64,000 nt of DNA from Hyparrhenia diplandra (Eukaryota > Streptophyta > Magnoliopsida > Poales > Poaceae): the NCBI GenBank assembly GCA_015847255.1, contig JADLZK010009278.1, positions 62,001 through 126,000 on the forward strand, in the 5' to 3' direction. Below are positions 9,375 through 20,554 of this stretch, piece after piece (position 1 is the stretch's first letter; the number at the start of each line of letters is the position of its first letter). The notes below the pieces were generated by a model. The model made no database searches and was not told the origin of the DNA. It saw nothing but the letters and a program-made list of their open reading frames with translations. The position numbers were made by a program, and so were the translations under genes.

Positions 9375-12300
9375 TGTAACCTCCTAATTATCGGCCCACT
9401 GCACCACTGCCATTGTCCCAAAGACCTTTGACAAACCGTGCAAATACACCCGATAACTTAAGAAGCCCCGTGGATAACTCATACCAGATCAACAAAGGAG
9501 TAGCTACAACATTACAACATTTATTACAAAAAATATAGATAATCGAGTGCGGAAGAATAATAACATTAATTTACAAAATATGAGTAAGTTACTTTTGAGT
9601 AAAACTTAACTTAATTTACTTTAAGCCGAAAGTATAACTATAGGAGACATCCAAGTCATGTCGAGCCCACCGACACAACCTTGGTTAACAAAGACGAGTC
9701 AAGACCGCAACAAGGGTTAACAAACCCCGAAAGTACACAATGTACTTCGCAAGACTTACCCGACAAAAAAAAAGACTCCAAGGATATGCCGCTTAAGGGA
9801 AGTAGAGCTAGAGAAGGGAGTTTGCGTAAAAGCTTACTACAAGTGAATCCTTACTTTCATTATTTTTTAGCATAAATTTTATTGAAGCATAAATAAGCTA
9901 GATTTGCTCCCTCGCTCTATCTCAAACACTTTTTAATCAACACATCTCAACTTATCTCTCGATCTCTTTTCCTTTCATAACCATGAGTAACCTTGTTTCT
10001 TCAATTACTACGATGAATGGGCGTAAGAACGGGTCTCCATATCCGAGAAGCAACGGCGATCCACGAATCGATTCAAACCCAAATTGGGATCCCTAACCAC
10101 ACGACATATGTAGCACTTAAGCTTGCATATATCAACCTTCTTTAGATTTGTCCAAAAACGGGAACGAGGCTCAAGCGCCACCCGAGAGCACAAGATCCAC
10201 CTCCCTACCCCCGCCCTAACGACGCTTTGACCAAGAGGGTGGGTACACGCTACTCCCCGCCATCTCTCCCTCCCCGCGTGGTTGCCATTCCCGATTTGGC
10301 TCCACCGAGATCCGCTTTACGGAGTATGTGGTTAGTTAGGGTCGACCGACCTGGGGTGACAACCGCATACCGTGCCTTTGCCAGAAGGCCTCGGTGTGTA
10401 CTTTATGCTCAAAAAGTCCCGAACTTAACAATCCAAACAACTGACGGTCCTTATACGACCAACACGGACAAGCACAGCCTAGGTATCCCGCCGGCTTTCA
10501 ACCTACGCCCGTCCGATCTCAAAATTCATCACTACCATATTTATTCTCATGAACCACCATCGTGGTGTTCTCTTTTTCCATAGCCCGGAGGAACAAAGAT
10601 AAAACCTATATCTCGCGAATGATGAAACCATCACCGACTTTCTACCAAGTCTAGGCATTACTAAGCATAAGAGATCGACCTACACATACTAGTGGGATAA
10701 ACTCGAATAACTATAGATCAAGGTAATTATGCAAAAGAACGGTATCAACCAATTCCTACTAACTTAATGCACATTGCACTAGACTTAAGGTGAATAAAAT
10801 ATTTATAAAACAGAGAAGGGTTTATGCTCCCGGCTTGCCTCGTGTTACAGGAAAGTTAGATTCAAGAAAGATCACCGAAGTCACACTTGACACCAACATC
10901 TCTCGTGAATGCACCTTCTCCAAAGCTTGATCATCACGAACCACTCACTCGTTTACTACACGTGAATGATGATGCATGCTTTAGCATGATGAAGTATAAA
11001 CATGATGCTTGACGATGCATGAAATGATAAACAACCCGAGTACAACTTTCCTTCACGATAAAGTTGCAACCCAACAAAACCAACTTGATGAACTACTCTA
11101 CAAGATATCATCACCATTGCCTAAGGAGTTCTCAAGGACCATTTGATTGTGGTATGATCCAAGATTCACAAAACAATTCCAAGATCACATAAAACCTAAA
11201 TCATTAACTCTAACACTCACTTTCTCAAATAATTAAAATAAAGCATAAAATAGAAAATAATTTAAACATTTCAAAATGACTCCAAACTTTTTTATACAAG
11301 TAAGACACATCATAAAAACAAGAATTAAATAAAATTTCATGATTTTTGAATAAATATTTTATTTTCTAAAAATCATAGAAGATGAATTTTTCAATTAAAG
11401 ATTGTATTTTTAAATCATGCAAGAACTGCTCAAAATCAAACAAAATATTTTCATGGGAAGGCTCTACAAAAATTTTCAGAATTTTAGAAGCACTATTTGA
11501 ATTTATATGAAAATCACAAAATAGGCACTATTCATAATCACGTAAATTGATAAAACATTTCATAAAAAGAAAAGAGCCATCGGGCTCAAAGCCACTCGGC
11601 CCAGCCAGCAGCAAAGAAGAAGGCGGCCCAAGCACCAAGGCCGAGTGTGGCCCGGCGGGAGAGAGCGCCGGCCCATGAGCTGCAAAGAGCCTCACCGACA
11701 CACCGTGCTTGTGTCGCAGTGTGCGTGCTCACGGCAAGCTGGGCGCGGTGGTTGCCGGCCGCGCGCGGCGCGGGATCGCTCCCAAGAACGGCGGTGTGGC
11801 GCAGAGATTAAACCGACGACGATAAAGGAGCAGGGGCTCACCGCGGCATGATGCTCGCTGGTTACAAAGCAGGAAGCCGCGCGAGCTAGGTCACCGACGG
11901 CGATGGCGGCGGCGGCGGCACGACGGGCTGCCCGACGCGAGCGAGCTCGACCGCAAAACCGCCAAGCGCATGAGAACTAGGATGATGAGGTGATGCCAAA
12001 GCATGAGGAAGTGCTAGCGGAAACGCCCTCGGAATGAGTTGACGACGGTGAGGTGCCGCGGCGGCGCTGTTGCCGCCAACTGAGAAGACCTGCTCACGCC
12101 GGCATTCCTGCCGAGGTAAGGCTTTAGAGGGCTCTATGGATGCAAGGAAGAGGCGGAGCTTCGACCGAGATGGAGAGGATGGAGACGGTGCGGTGACAGC
12201 GCCGCAGCGCGGCGGAGCTTAGGACGCCTGGGCGACGAGTAAAAGAAGAAAGAAGAAGAAGACTACGACTGGGCCGCCTTTAAAGAAAAGGGAAGAGGAC

Positions 12301-12908
12301 GGGACGTGGCGAGGTGCTTCGCGAACTCGTCCCGTGGCCAGTGACGCGCGAGGACGACTGAAGCATCGAGGCGAGCCACGGCGACGCATCGGGCGACCGC
12401 CGGCAAGATGGGTGTCCATTCGCAAAGCATCAGAGCTCCCAAACCCTAACTTTTCGATTTTTGCAAAATTCTCCAAAATTTTGAACTGAACTCGAAAAAC
12501 TCCAAAGTAACTTGGCCTAATTTTTTCAAGATCTACAATTTTCACAATTGGAAGATTTTCAAATTCGGCCTCTAAATATGACTTTTTGAAATGGGGTCAA
12601 AATGGGATAAATTTGAATTCAAAATTACTTTTAAAATTACTCAAAAACTTGAAAACTTTGTACATATCTTTTGTTCATCAAGAAAAGATCTAGAAAGTAG
12701 CTTTTTGGAAGTTTTGTCAAATTTTGCATAGATTTTGAAATTTAGAAAAGGGGGTAAAGAAGAGTTAGGGTTTAGGTTTCCGACAAAAGGGGTAACTCGG
12801 ATTTTGATTCTTTTTCGCCTCTTCGACCGACAACGTAATCAAGCATAAAAGAAGCTTATTTTTGTCCAAACCATGGCTTATCCGGTAAGTAACACCTGGG
12901 GTGTTACA
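9375..12908 (-). mobile_element. 3' LTR of minus-strand Tekay/Del-type Gypsy element (element A)
   Basis: Read on the minus strand it begins TGTAACACCCC at 12908 and ends GGAGGTTACA at 9375, the TG...CA ends typical of Tekay/Del Gypsy LTRs. The first 740 bases on the plus strand (9375-10117) recur at 16005-16739, showing the second LTR. At about 3.5 kb it is long but within the range of this lineage. It includes a GC-rich core at about 11580-12420. No protein is encoded. Confidence 0.8.
11580..12420. other. GC-rich core of element A LTR
   Basis: GC-rich island within an otherwise AT-rich LTR, with open frames on both strands that match no family I know. An equivalent GC-rich core occurs in the LTR at 39640-40700, so this is a shared LTR feature rather than a gene. 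In this lineage it is likely near the promoter and leader region, which is inference. Confidence 0.5.
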
Positions 12909-12920
12909 GCCTTTCCCCTA
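12909..12920 (-). other. Polypurine tract of element A
   Basis: Immediately before the 3' LTR, read on the minus strand, lies AGGGGAAAGG (complement at 12910-12919). This is where the primer for plus-strand DNA synthesis is expected. Confidence 0.75.
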
Positions 12921-15900
12921 TAGAATCTCGCCCCGAGATTCGTAACGAGAACTTTTAAGAAAACGACGAGAGATTTGCATAGCTTTAAAACTGCGATCAA
13001 GATGATAGAACTTGCCCACACGATAGAAGATTACAAAATCATTGGAGATACAAAGAGGGTACAAAGATTATTCCCCGGGTCTAGTGACACATTTATTACA
13101 TAACAAAGCCTCACCGTGAACTTAGACGGACGAGGACAAAGAAGAAACACCAGAAGATAAGCGCCCAAAACGCAAAAGGACCCCAATGCATCCGTAAAAA
13201 ACAGATGGGATCGAGGAGGCACAACATGTCAAGAAGACACAAAATGAAACCTAAGGCCATAATCTAACCGGATGTAGACTCGACCTTCTAAGATGGAAAC
13301 CGGATTTCTTCTTCAACAAGATGCGTGAGCAACCTTTGACGGGCAACCCGAATCCGCAAGTAAGAGCTTGAACTTGAAGTACTAGTTCCCACGCCTTCGT
13401 CTCGACTGTTGTCTCCTTGAGCTAGACAAGCTTCACCTTTGAGGAGGAAATCAACTCGCGATTCTTAGAGGAGATTTGCGATGGGCTTTGGAGAGATGGA
13501 TGTGGGCGGCAAAGTACCCTGTGTTGCATCTTATATCGCAGAGGAGCAGATAGAGATACCGCAACAAGACCGAGGAAGAGGAAACCGAGAGAGAGAGGGA
13601 GGGTCAAAAGCAAGCCACGGGTGGAGCGGCCACCGCCTATGGTGCGCCCGTGCTCAAGTTTAGGGTGACAGGATTCTTGCGACGCGGAGGCAAGCAAAGG
13701 ACCGAGGCCATGGAGGGGTCCCAAGACGGGCAATGGTGAGGACGGCGCGACATGGCGCACAAAGAAAGGAAGAAAGAGAGCTGGTGCGTAAGAAGACATG
13801 ACCCGACGAATGAGTGCGGGTACAAATGAGACCGAACACCTAAAATGAGCGCGAGAGGGGCCGTGGATGCTCACGACGTTCAGAAGACACACGGGCGCCA
13901 ATAGAATGCCATAGTGATCACGACATGAGGGACCTAAAATAATTATAGCTTGGTAGATCCCCAAAGAATTGTAATTAACAAGAACACAAAAATTCGCCGT
14001 AACAGACAACTTTCCGATCCTTCACGTTCTTTTGATCCAACAATGATGGCATAAGTTGCTTGACAGCTGGTCAACATTACCTTTAGAGATCGTTAAGCAG
14101 AGTCCCTTATCTACTACTTGTAGTCCGTTAATGTTGATGTTGACTTGCTCTTCAAGGGTCACCTTTCTTGTAACTTTCGTATGAACTCACAAAGCAACCG
14201 ATCCGATATACGAAGTCCTTAGATAGAATATAGATAAATAACCAAGGAAAATCATGGCAAGGGAATGCTTAGTGTAGTTTTGTAATGGATCATGATTAGA
14301 AATCATTAATCATAACACCATGGCAAAACCACAACTACGAGAGAGAATCCATATGATAAAAATTAGTGGTGACCAAGGATTTACAAATGAAGTATAACAA
14401 ACAAAGGAGTTCCAAGGCGTAGAGTCACTATGGAGGTGATTCAAGATCAAAGCCAAGGATCTTTGAAATACTAGAGGAGCTTGGAAACAAACAACCGAGA
14501 TCCAAGGACGTAAAACCAATGAAGTTTTAGAGATCAAAGAGAAATTGTATGGCACGCTCCTCTCTTGAATAAACGCCTAGGAGGTCCAACAGAGACTTAA
14601 GATGGTTCCACACGGCACAACACAAGCCGTGGCAAAGATTTACACATAACATCCTAGCCGGACTAGGGTGCAGCCCATGTCACACATAGACTTAATAGAA
14701 AAAACACGGGCATCAACCAAAGATGGATAAATCTCATTCATGAAAGCTAATTTATTAAACATTTGAGCAAATTCACAAAAATTTACCAAGCATCTCAACC
14801 AATAGCATTGATATTATTTCATATAACACGCAAAGCACCACATATGCGTTATATGAATGCTATAAGCAACAAATGCAATACAATGATACTTGCTAATGAT
14901 GCAACAAGATGATCATGAATAATCGAATTTGAAGATCTTCCCCTTAAAAGAAATCTAATTACAAAATTTCAAGGTGACAATTCCCGTGGGATAAGTAATG
15001 GGAAAGGAAATGTGTCAAATATATGTTGACTTGTAAGAAATTTATAGAACAACAAAGTTGATATCAAGATTGCAATCGAATCAAAAGATGATTGTAAACC
15101 GATAAGGGTTTTCCGTAAATTTTTAAAGGAGTACGGATCTGAATTTCCAAAAGAGGTTGCAAAGAAGGTGAAAGCTCATTAATTGTGGATTATGGTGAAT
15201 CATGACCAGAGACCTCGACATGTTTAACGCCCCGGTAGTATTTCCTTATGGCCGGTCCACGTGAGACCCCTGTGTTTCGACGCTATTTCCCAATCAATGA
15301 TCATGGTTCTACCATAGGACACAATTATTGTAACTCCTCAACCAACACATGTTGGTGTCAAAGTGAAGAGAAGAGCATGTGTCAATTGAAAAGTCAAAAT
15401 ACAACACATGTATGAGTTGAGAAATCAAGGAGTAGTTTGAGGCTTTTAAATAAAGTTGACATGGCAAGGTGCAAGCTCCCAAAGATTAGAACTTATGAAG
15501 CAAAGATTATCAAATGGAAGTCCATTAACCAAAAACCTGGTATAGGACAAAATTTAGGACAAACAACTATAAAGAAGAATAGTTGTCCGAATGAAAGGAG
15601 GAAGAATCAACATTATATGGATGATATGATGCATGCTCGCCCTATACGCCTTCACAATGTTAAACGTACTCCGCCTTCATCATGTTAGATGTTAGTATGT
15701 TATAGGGCTTTACTTTATATACTATCTTCACCGCACCAAACGAGATGTTGAGAAGCACTTAGCGTAACATTGTGGTGAAGTTAACTCTCCAGCTTATTCT
15801 TCAAAAGATGACTTGAAAACTTCTTGAAATCTTTTTCTTGACTCGCCGGAAAAATCTTCTTCACGAAAAGCTTCCAAAGAAGCATAAGGAAAGAAAAAGA

Positions 15901-15990
15901 TCATTTTTAAATTGTTACTTTCAAAAAACTTTTAGATTACAAAATCATTTTGAAGTTTTCAAAAGTAATATTGTAGCCGGTCCTAAGTAT
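12921..15990 (-). mobile_element. Non-coding interior of element A
   Basis: About 3.1 kb lies between PPT and PBS. A complete Gypsy polyprotein needs about 4.5 kb or more, and I found no gag zinc knuckle, protease, reverse transcriptase or integrase motif in any frame. The 195-codon minus frame at 13422-14009 is not protein-like. A stretch at about 14100-14300 resembles 29540-29740 in the second Tekay/Del-type element, so the two share the 3' part of their interior. The structure fits a large retrotransposon derivative (LARD) mobilised in trans. Confidence 0.6.
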
Positions 15991-16003
15991 GAGCTCGATA
16001 CCA
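15991..16003 (-). other. Primer-binding site of element A
   Basis: On the minus strand, directly after the 5' LTR end, lies TGGTATCGAGCTC. It resembles TGGTATCAGAGC, the usual complement of initiator methionine tRNA used by Tekay/Del elements, with one insertion or deletion and small changes. Confidence 0.75.
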
Positions 16004-16004
16004 C

Positions 16005-16739
16005 TGTAATGTACCTCCTAATTACCGCCCACCTACACCGTCATTGTCCCAAAGACCTCCGACACCGTGTGCGTATACACCGATAACTTAAGAAGCCCCG
16101 TGGATAACTCATACCAGGATCAACAAAGGAGTAGCTACAACATTACAACATTTATTACAAAAATATATAGATCGAAAGTGCGGAAGAATAATAACATTAA
16201 TTTACAAAATATGAGTAAGTTACTTTTGAGTAAACTTAACTTAATTTACTAAGCCGAGTATAACTATAGGAGACATCCAAGTCATGTCGAGCCCACCGAC
16301 ACAACCTTGTTAACAAAGACGAAGTCAAGCACCGCAACAAGGGTTAACAAACCCCGAAGTACACAATGTACTCCGCAAGACTTACCCGACAAAAAAAAAA
16401 AAGACTCCAAGGATATGCCGCTTAAGGGAAGTAGAGCTAGAGAAGGGGAGTTTGCAGTAAAAGCTTACTACAAGTGAATCCTTACTTTCATTATTTTTAG
16501 CATAAATTTTATTGAAGCATAAATAAGCTAGATTTGCTCCTCGTTCTATCTCAAACACTTTTTAATCAACACATCTCAACTTATCTCCGATCTCTTTTCC
16601 TTTTCATAACCATGAGTAACCTTGTTTCTTCAATTACTACGATGAATGGGCGTAAGAACGGTCTCCATATCCTAGAAGCAACGGCGATCCGCGAATCGAT
16701 TCAAAACCAAGCCGGGGATCCCTAACCACACGACATATG
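16005..16739 (-). mobile_element. 5' LTR of element A, truncated by insertion
   Basis: Near copy of 9375-10117 in the same orientation. The match stops at 'cacgacatatg', exactly where another LTR starts at 16740. The other side of this broken LTR (expected to begin with 'agcacttaagcttgc', as at about 10118) does not appear in the window. Differences from the first copy are mostly single-base indels. Confidence 0.8.
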
Positions 16740-18140
16740 TGTTGATATCTCTTATAGCATAAAATATAGAGGTTTTTAAAACTAAAATAAGGGCTTAAAA
16801 TGAATATCAACATAGTTTAGGGGCTTGACTAACATAATTCCACGAAGTTTTGGTGATTTATATATTTTCGTGGATTAAAACAGAAAAGCCTAGAGTTTGC
16901 AAGGCATATGAAGCATAAACATGTTCTAAACATATTCCAAGATGGAACCATTGTAAAGAGCTCATCGAGACGATTAAAACGGATATATTGTTTGCTATAT
17001 TCAGAGTCCGTAATCAAAGATATCACCCGCAGAGGTGGTTCACTAAACGCCATAACTTTCTCATGGGACCGTTTCCAGCAAACTACCCCTCTTTGGAAAG
17101 CTATCGGAAGAGATCTACGCAACCGTGTTGGTTTGGGCTCAAATCCCAAGGTGGGCGGGCGGCGCGCCTGGCCCATGGCGGCCGCCGCCCGCTGTGGGGC
17201 CCACTCGGGCCCCGCTTCAGAGGTCGGTTGCCACCGCCATTGAGGAGCAATCTAGCCGCTTTCAAGGTCGGTTTGATCTAAGGGCTGTCTTGCATCGCTG
17301 AGGGGCTATATAACAAGACCCCCGCCCCGGGTGAAACCCTAATTCATTATCATTCATTATCAATAGGCCGAGGCCCCCGAGTCTCCTCCTAGGTCTAGAC
17401 TAGAACTAGAACTAGATGAGCTAGTATTCAAGAGGGATTAGATCTCATTAGATCTAGTCTTTAGAATAAGAGAGATAGAGAGAGGGAAGGAACCCGAGGA
17501 GGTGCCTACTGCCTAAGTGCTACCTCTACAACTTGTACCCGGTGGAAGTTAACCTACACTTGGAGTTACCCGTAATCTACTTCTTCTTTTAGTAAGCATC
17601 ATTGTTTATATTGTTCTTCCGATCTCTTGGGTCTCTTTTGAGTACTTTAATCTAAGGCATTAGGTTAAGGTAATATTCGTGAGTGTAAGGGTGGTGCTTA
17701 GGCTCTGTATCTCGTTAGATTCATCCTATATTCTCGATTGGTGGTAGATCGCGATCGTGATAGCCCGCTAGTTGGATATGACCAACTAGTCGTGGTGTCG
17801 TTGATCCTTTGTATTCCCCATCCCGTCTGTAGGACTCGTGGGATTTATCTCTAAATGAATCATCCTTTGTTGGTGTTTCCCCTATCGTGATGTCCCCAGA
17901 TAGAATAAAGAGAAGGCAAGTTTACTACGAGTAAGGATTAGATATCTTAGTAATCATCTCTATACTTTTAACCTTCTTAGGTCTTGTGCTACTCGGGGTT
18001 AAGATTAGATCTTAGTCTCCCTCACACGCTTTCCCCGTGGATACGATATTTAAAACCCTCCGGGTGAAGGCTACAACGGTATCCGCGGCGCTTGCGGATT
18101 ATTCATCTTCAATATTTCGTGGGCATAACAAATACCAACA
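16740..18140 (+). mobile_element. 5' LTR of plus-strand Tat/Athila-like element (element C)
   Basis: Starts TGTTGATATC and ends ATACCAACA, an imperfect terminal inverted pair. Near the end is the GC-rich phrase 'tatccgcggcgcttgcgga', characteristic of Tat/Athila-type LTRs and also found in related form at about 54460. It lies inside the 5' LTR of element A, so it inserted later. A TATA-like box is at 17306-17313. No second copy of this LTR is visible downstream, so its 3' LTR is missing or displaced. Confidence 0.65.
17306..17313 (+). promoter_or_regulatory. TATA-like box in element C LTR
   Basis: CTATATAA about 30 bases before a leader-like stretch ('gggtgaaaccctaattcatt'), placed about 570 bases into the LTR as expected for U3/R of a plant retrotransposon. 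Confidence 0.5.
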
Positions 18141-18175
18141 AGCCTTCTAGCCGCTAAGTCGCAAGGAAACGGTTG
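18141..18175 (+). other. Putative primer-binding region of element C
   Basis: Directly after the LTR end comes 'agccttctagccgc'. It resembles the 'agcatttctagcgccg' junction at 49486 and the 'atcatttctagcgctg' junction of element B, all of Tat type. The tRNA match itself is weak. Confidence 0.4.
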
Positions 18176-18429
18176 TCGAGTTGACTTTGAATCTACCTTA
18201 TCCTTGTATCATATTCTTTTATTCTTTTATCCCTTTTATTCTTTTGTTTTTTTTTTCATTATGGATTCTACGCCTATCTATAAATATCATCAACGCATAA
18301 GCCGAAAGCTTTAGGACGCCACAATCTTGAGCCTATCTTAACATCGCCCCATGAGCTACCCCTTGACTTTATAAACTTGGTTCGTAAACTAGCCTCCGGG
18401 GAGAGGGCGAGGCCAACCCATATTCACAC

Positions 18430-18900
18430 CTACAAGAGTTTGAGCTAATTATGGATTGTCTTTCAGATAAAAGGCATATCCGATAATACCTTACGCCGGG
18501 AAGTTCTTTCCGATTCTTTGATGGGAAAAGCTAAACAAAGGGTATTACTGAATGTAGAGAAAGTGAATGGAGATTGGGGAACATTGTACACCAATTTTTA
18601 TCTAAAAATTCTTTCCCAATCGATCGAGTGGCCCGCCTTCGAGTAGAAATTCTAACTTTTAAACAACACAAAGAAGAGTCTCTTGCGCATCATGGGAACG
18701 CTTTTAATGTCCTTACCACTACATGCCCAAACCTTGGTATTCCGTAACCAGCCTTTCTTCAACATTTTTATTTAGGTCTTACTAAGGAAGATGCAGATGA
18801 CCTTAATGCAGCCTGGAGGCGCGATTCCTCCATCCGCCCGCTAGAGAAGCAAGACTTCTCGTGGACGATTTAGTGGATACTCCACCTCCCCTAGTACTTT
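18430..18900 (+). pseudogene. Decayed gag of Tat/Athila-like element C
   Basis: Translations show LMGKAKQRVLLN, then DWGTLYTNFYLKIL, then (after a frame change) a 'QHFYLGLT'-like stretch followed by residues resembling DLNAAWRR. This is the order of the Gypsy capsid domain of the Tat/Athila lineage, in which a W...F.KFFP block is followed by the FYLGL/FYNGL block. Several stops and frameshifts make it non-functional. No protease or polymerase follows. Confidence 0.55.
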
Positions 18901-19470
18901 TCCCCGAGAAAAAAGGAAGAAGAGGAAATTACGATAGCTAATTCACAACACTTCCAATCCCAAAATTTAGCTATCCACCCCGAACCATCAACATCCCAAA
19001 ATCCCCCAAAGGAAGAAGAAATTCCACCTTTGAAAGATCCTTTTGAACCTACCCTTAGAGATTATGGGAGAACAATAAATTCTTGTTCATACAAGAGATC
19101 TCCAAGTGACTATAATCTGCATTCTTTTAAGGAGATGACTCTTGTTGAACATGCTTATTCTTTTTAAAAGACGTTGGGAGAAACCCAAGGATGGCATGTT
19201 CTGATCATGTCATAGAAGGAGAGCAAAGCTATCCGTAAAACCACCTTATCTTCTCCCCCTTCTATGCCTAAACAAGATGACCTATTCGAACCTATCTCTA
19301 AACCCATCCTTGACCCCGATGAATTCAAGATATCCCTACTTCTTTTGAGACTCATGATGATCCCGAAATTCATCTAAAACAAACCCATGTTTAGGAATCA
19401 TCAAGACCACTAAGAAGACCAACAACAATGGCTTGAAAGTGTTAATAACATATGTGTCGCAGCCATTGAG

Positions 19471-19791
19471 TTGATGGACGAAATTTTAGATGAAATCAGC
19501 CCGAGAGACACCAACCCAAGGGATCCCTTAGATAACTATGATAAATTAACCTTGGAGTTTGAGAAGGAAGATGACATCAATGAGCATGAGAGTCGCTTCA
19601 TAGACACTTCATCTAGTCCATGTTCACATGATCAACTTCCTGAACCACCTAGTCTCTCTATCTTTATCACACGCCAGTTCTTCGACCCCCTTATTCTCTC
19701 TCCTCCTATAGATTTTGAAAGGGTGGTTGTGGACGTGTTCATCTATCACAAATATTCCGATCCCGTAGACATGAACCTTGAGACAGATTGA
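19471..19791 (+). CDS. Acidic hydrophilic ORF in element C, unassigned
   Basis: This 106-codon frame encodes an acidic, proline- and serine-containing polypeptide without cysteines arranged as a zinc knuckle and without membrane segments. Similar acidic linker regions lie downstream of gag in non-autonomous grass Tat-like elements, so it is probably a leftover polyprotein linker. I recognise no enzyme domain. It may be non-coding, since neighbouring sequence is full of stops. Confidence 0.25.
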   Translation: MMDEILDEISPRDTNPRDPLDNYDKLTLEFEKEDDINEHESRFIDTSSSPCSHDQLPEPPSLSIFITRQFFDPLILSPPIDFERVVVDVFIYHKYSDPVDMNLETD

Positions 19792-20554
19792 AGGGAAACC
19801 ACTTTATCATCATGAATCACAATTCAATGGTTTCCCCAAGGACCGAGCTTATTGCCCTAAAACAAGTATTTTTGAGCAATAACATGAGTGTTTACCTTTT
19901 TGCTATAAAACCCTTGTGAAATGAGCATAGAGATATAAATGAGGAAATATTCCTTCGGGTATTTTTTTTGTCACTAACCATTTCAGATTTGGAACAAGAA
20001 GAACGAAGGATGACAATATAAGGTATGTCCAACCAATCATTGTGCAACATTAAATCACACATGCATAGAAACATCCCTTATCATGTTGCTACACTACTTG
20101 GTTGTCTCTACCTTAACGACATGCTAAAAAAAAAATTATATATGTTCTTCACATCTCGCTTGAGTAACTCTCTATAAATACCTTCATGCTACCCTTTGTC
20201 TACCCTAGTATGCTTTGGTTTGAGAATGTCGCTATAGTACAAATAGCTTGTTTTCAAAGGCTTTTTAAATTAAGCTGGTGCTTAGGTTAGAACGCCTTCC
20301 TTAATTGAATTAGACATGGAGTCTAGTTTGCTATTGAACTAAAAATTGCTTGTGTAGACATCGTATACTTTGTTGGACTAACCCCGTAGAAAAAAAAAAA
20401 AAAGAAACTCTCATATAAGCTTGGGGAAGGTCCCGAGATGGACTCACAAAGGAGAAGAAGCAAGATACAAAAAAAAAAAAATCTTTCACAAGGAAGACAT
20501 GCATGGACAAAGGAACTTTATGGAATAAAAAGGAAGAAGACAGCTAGAAATGAT
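19792..20554 (+). mobile_element. 3' interior of element C
   Basis: AT-rich, with stops in every frame. The phrase 'agcttggggaaggtcccgag' at about 20417 resembles the AAGCTTGGGG block that precedes the 3' end of many grass Tat elements. A purine-rich stretch 'aaaaaggaagaagacag' lies at about 20527-20543, just before the neighbouring LTR at 20555. Two A-runs occur near 20390 and 20470. Confidence 0.4.

Noticed and set aside
13422..14009. 195-codon open frame on the minus strand
   Set aside because: No domain, unusual hydrophobic and serine-rich mixture, and it lies inside the non-coding interior of element A. The residues do not match gag or pol.
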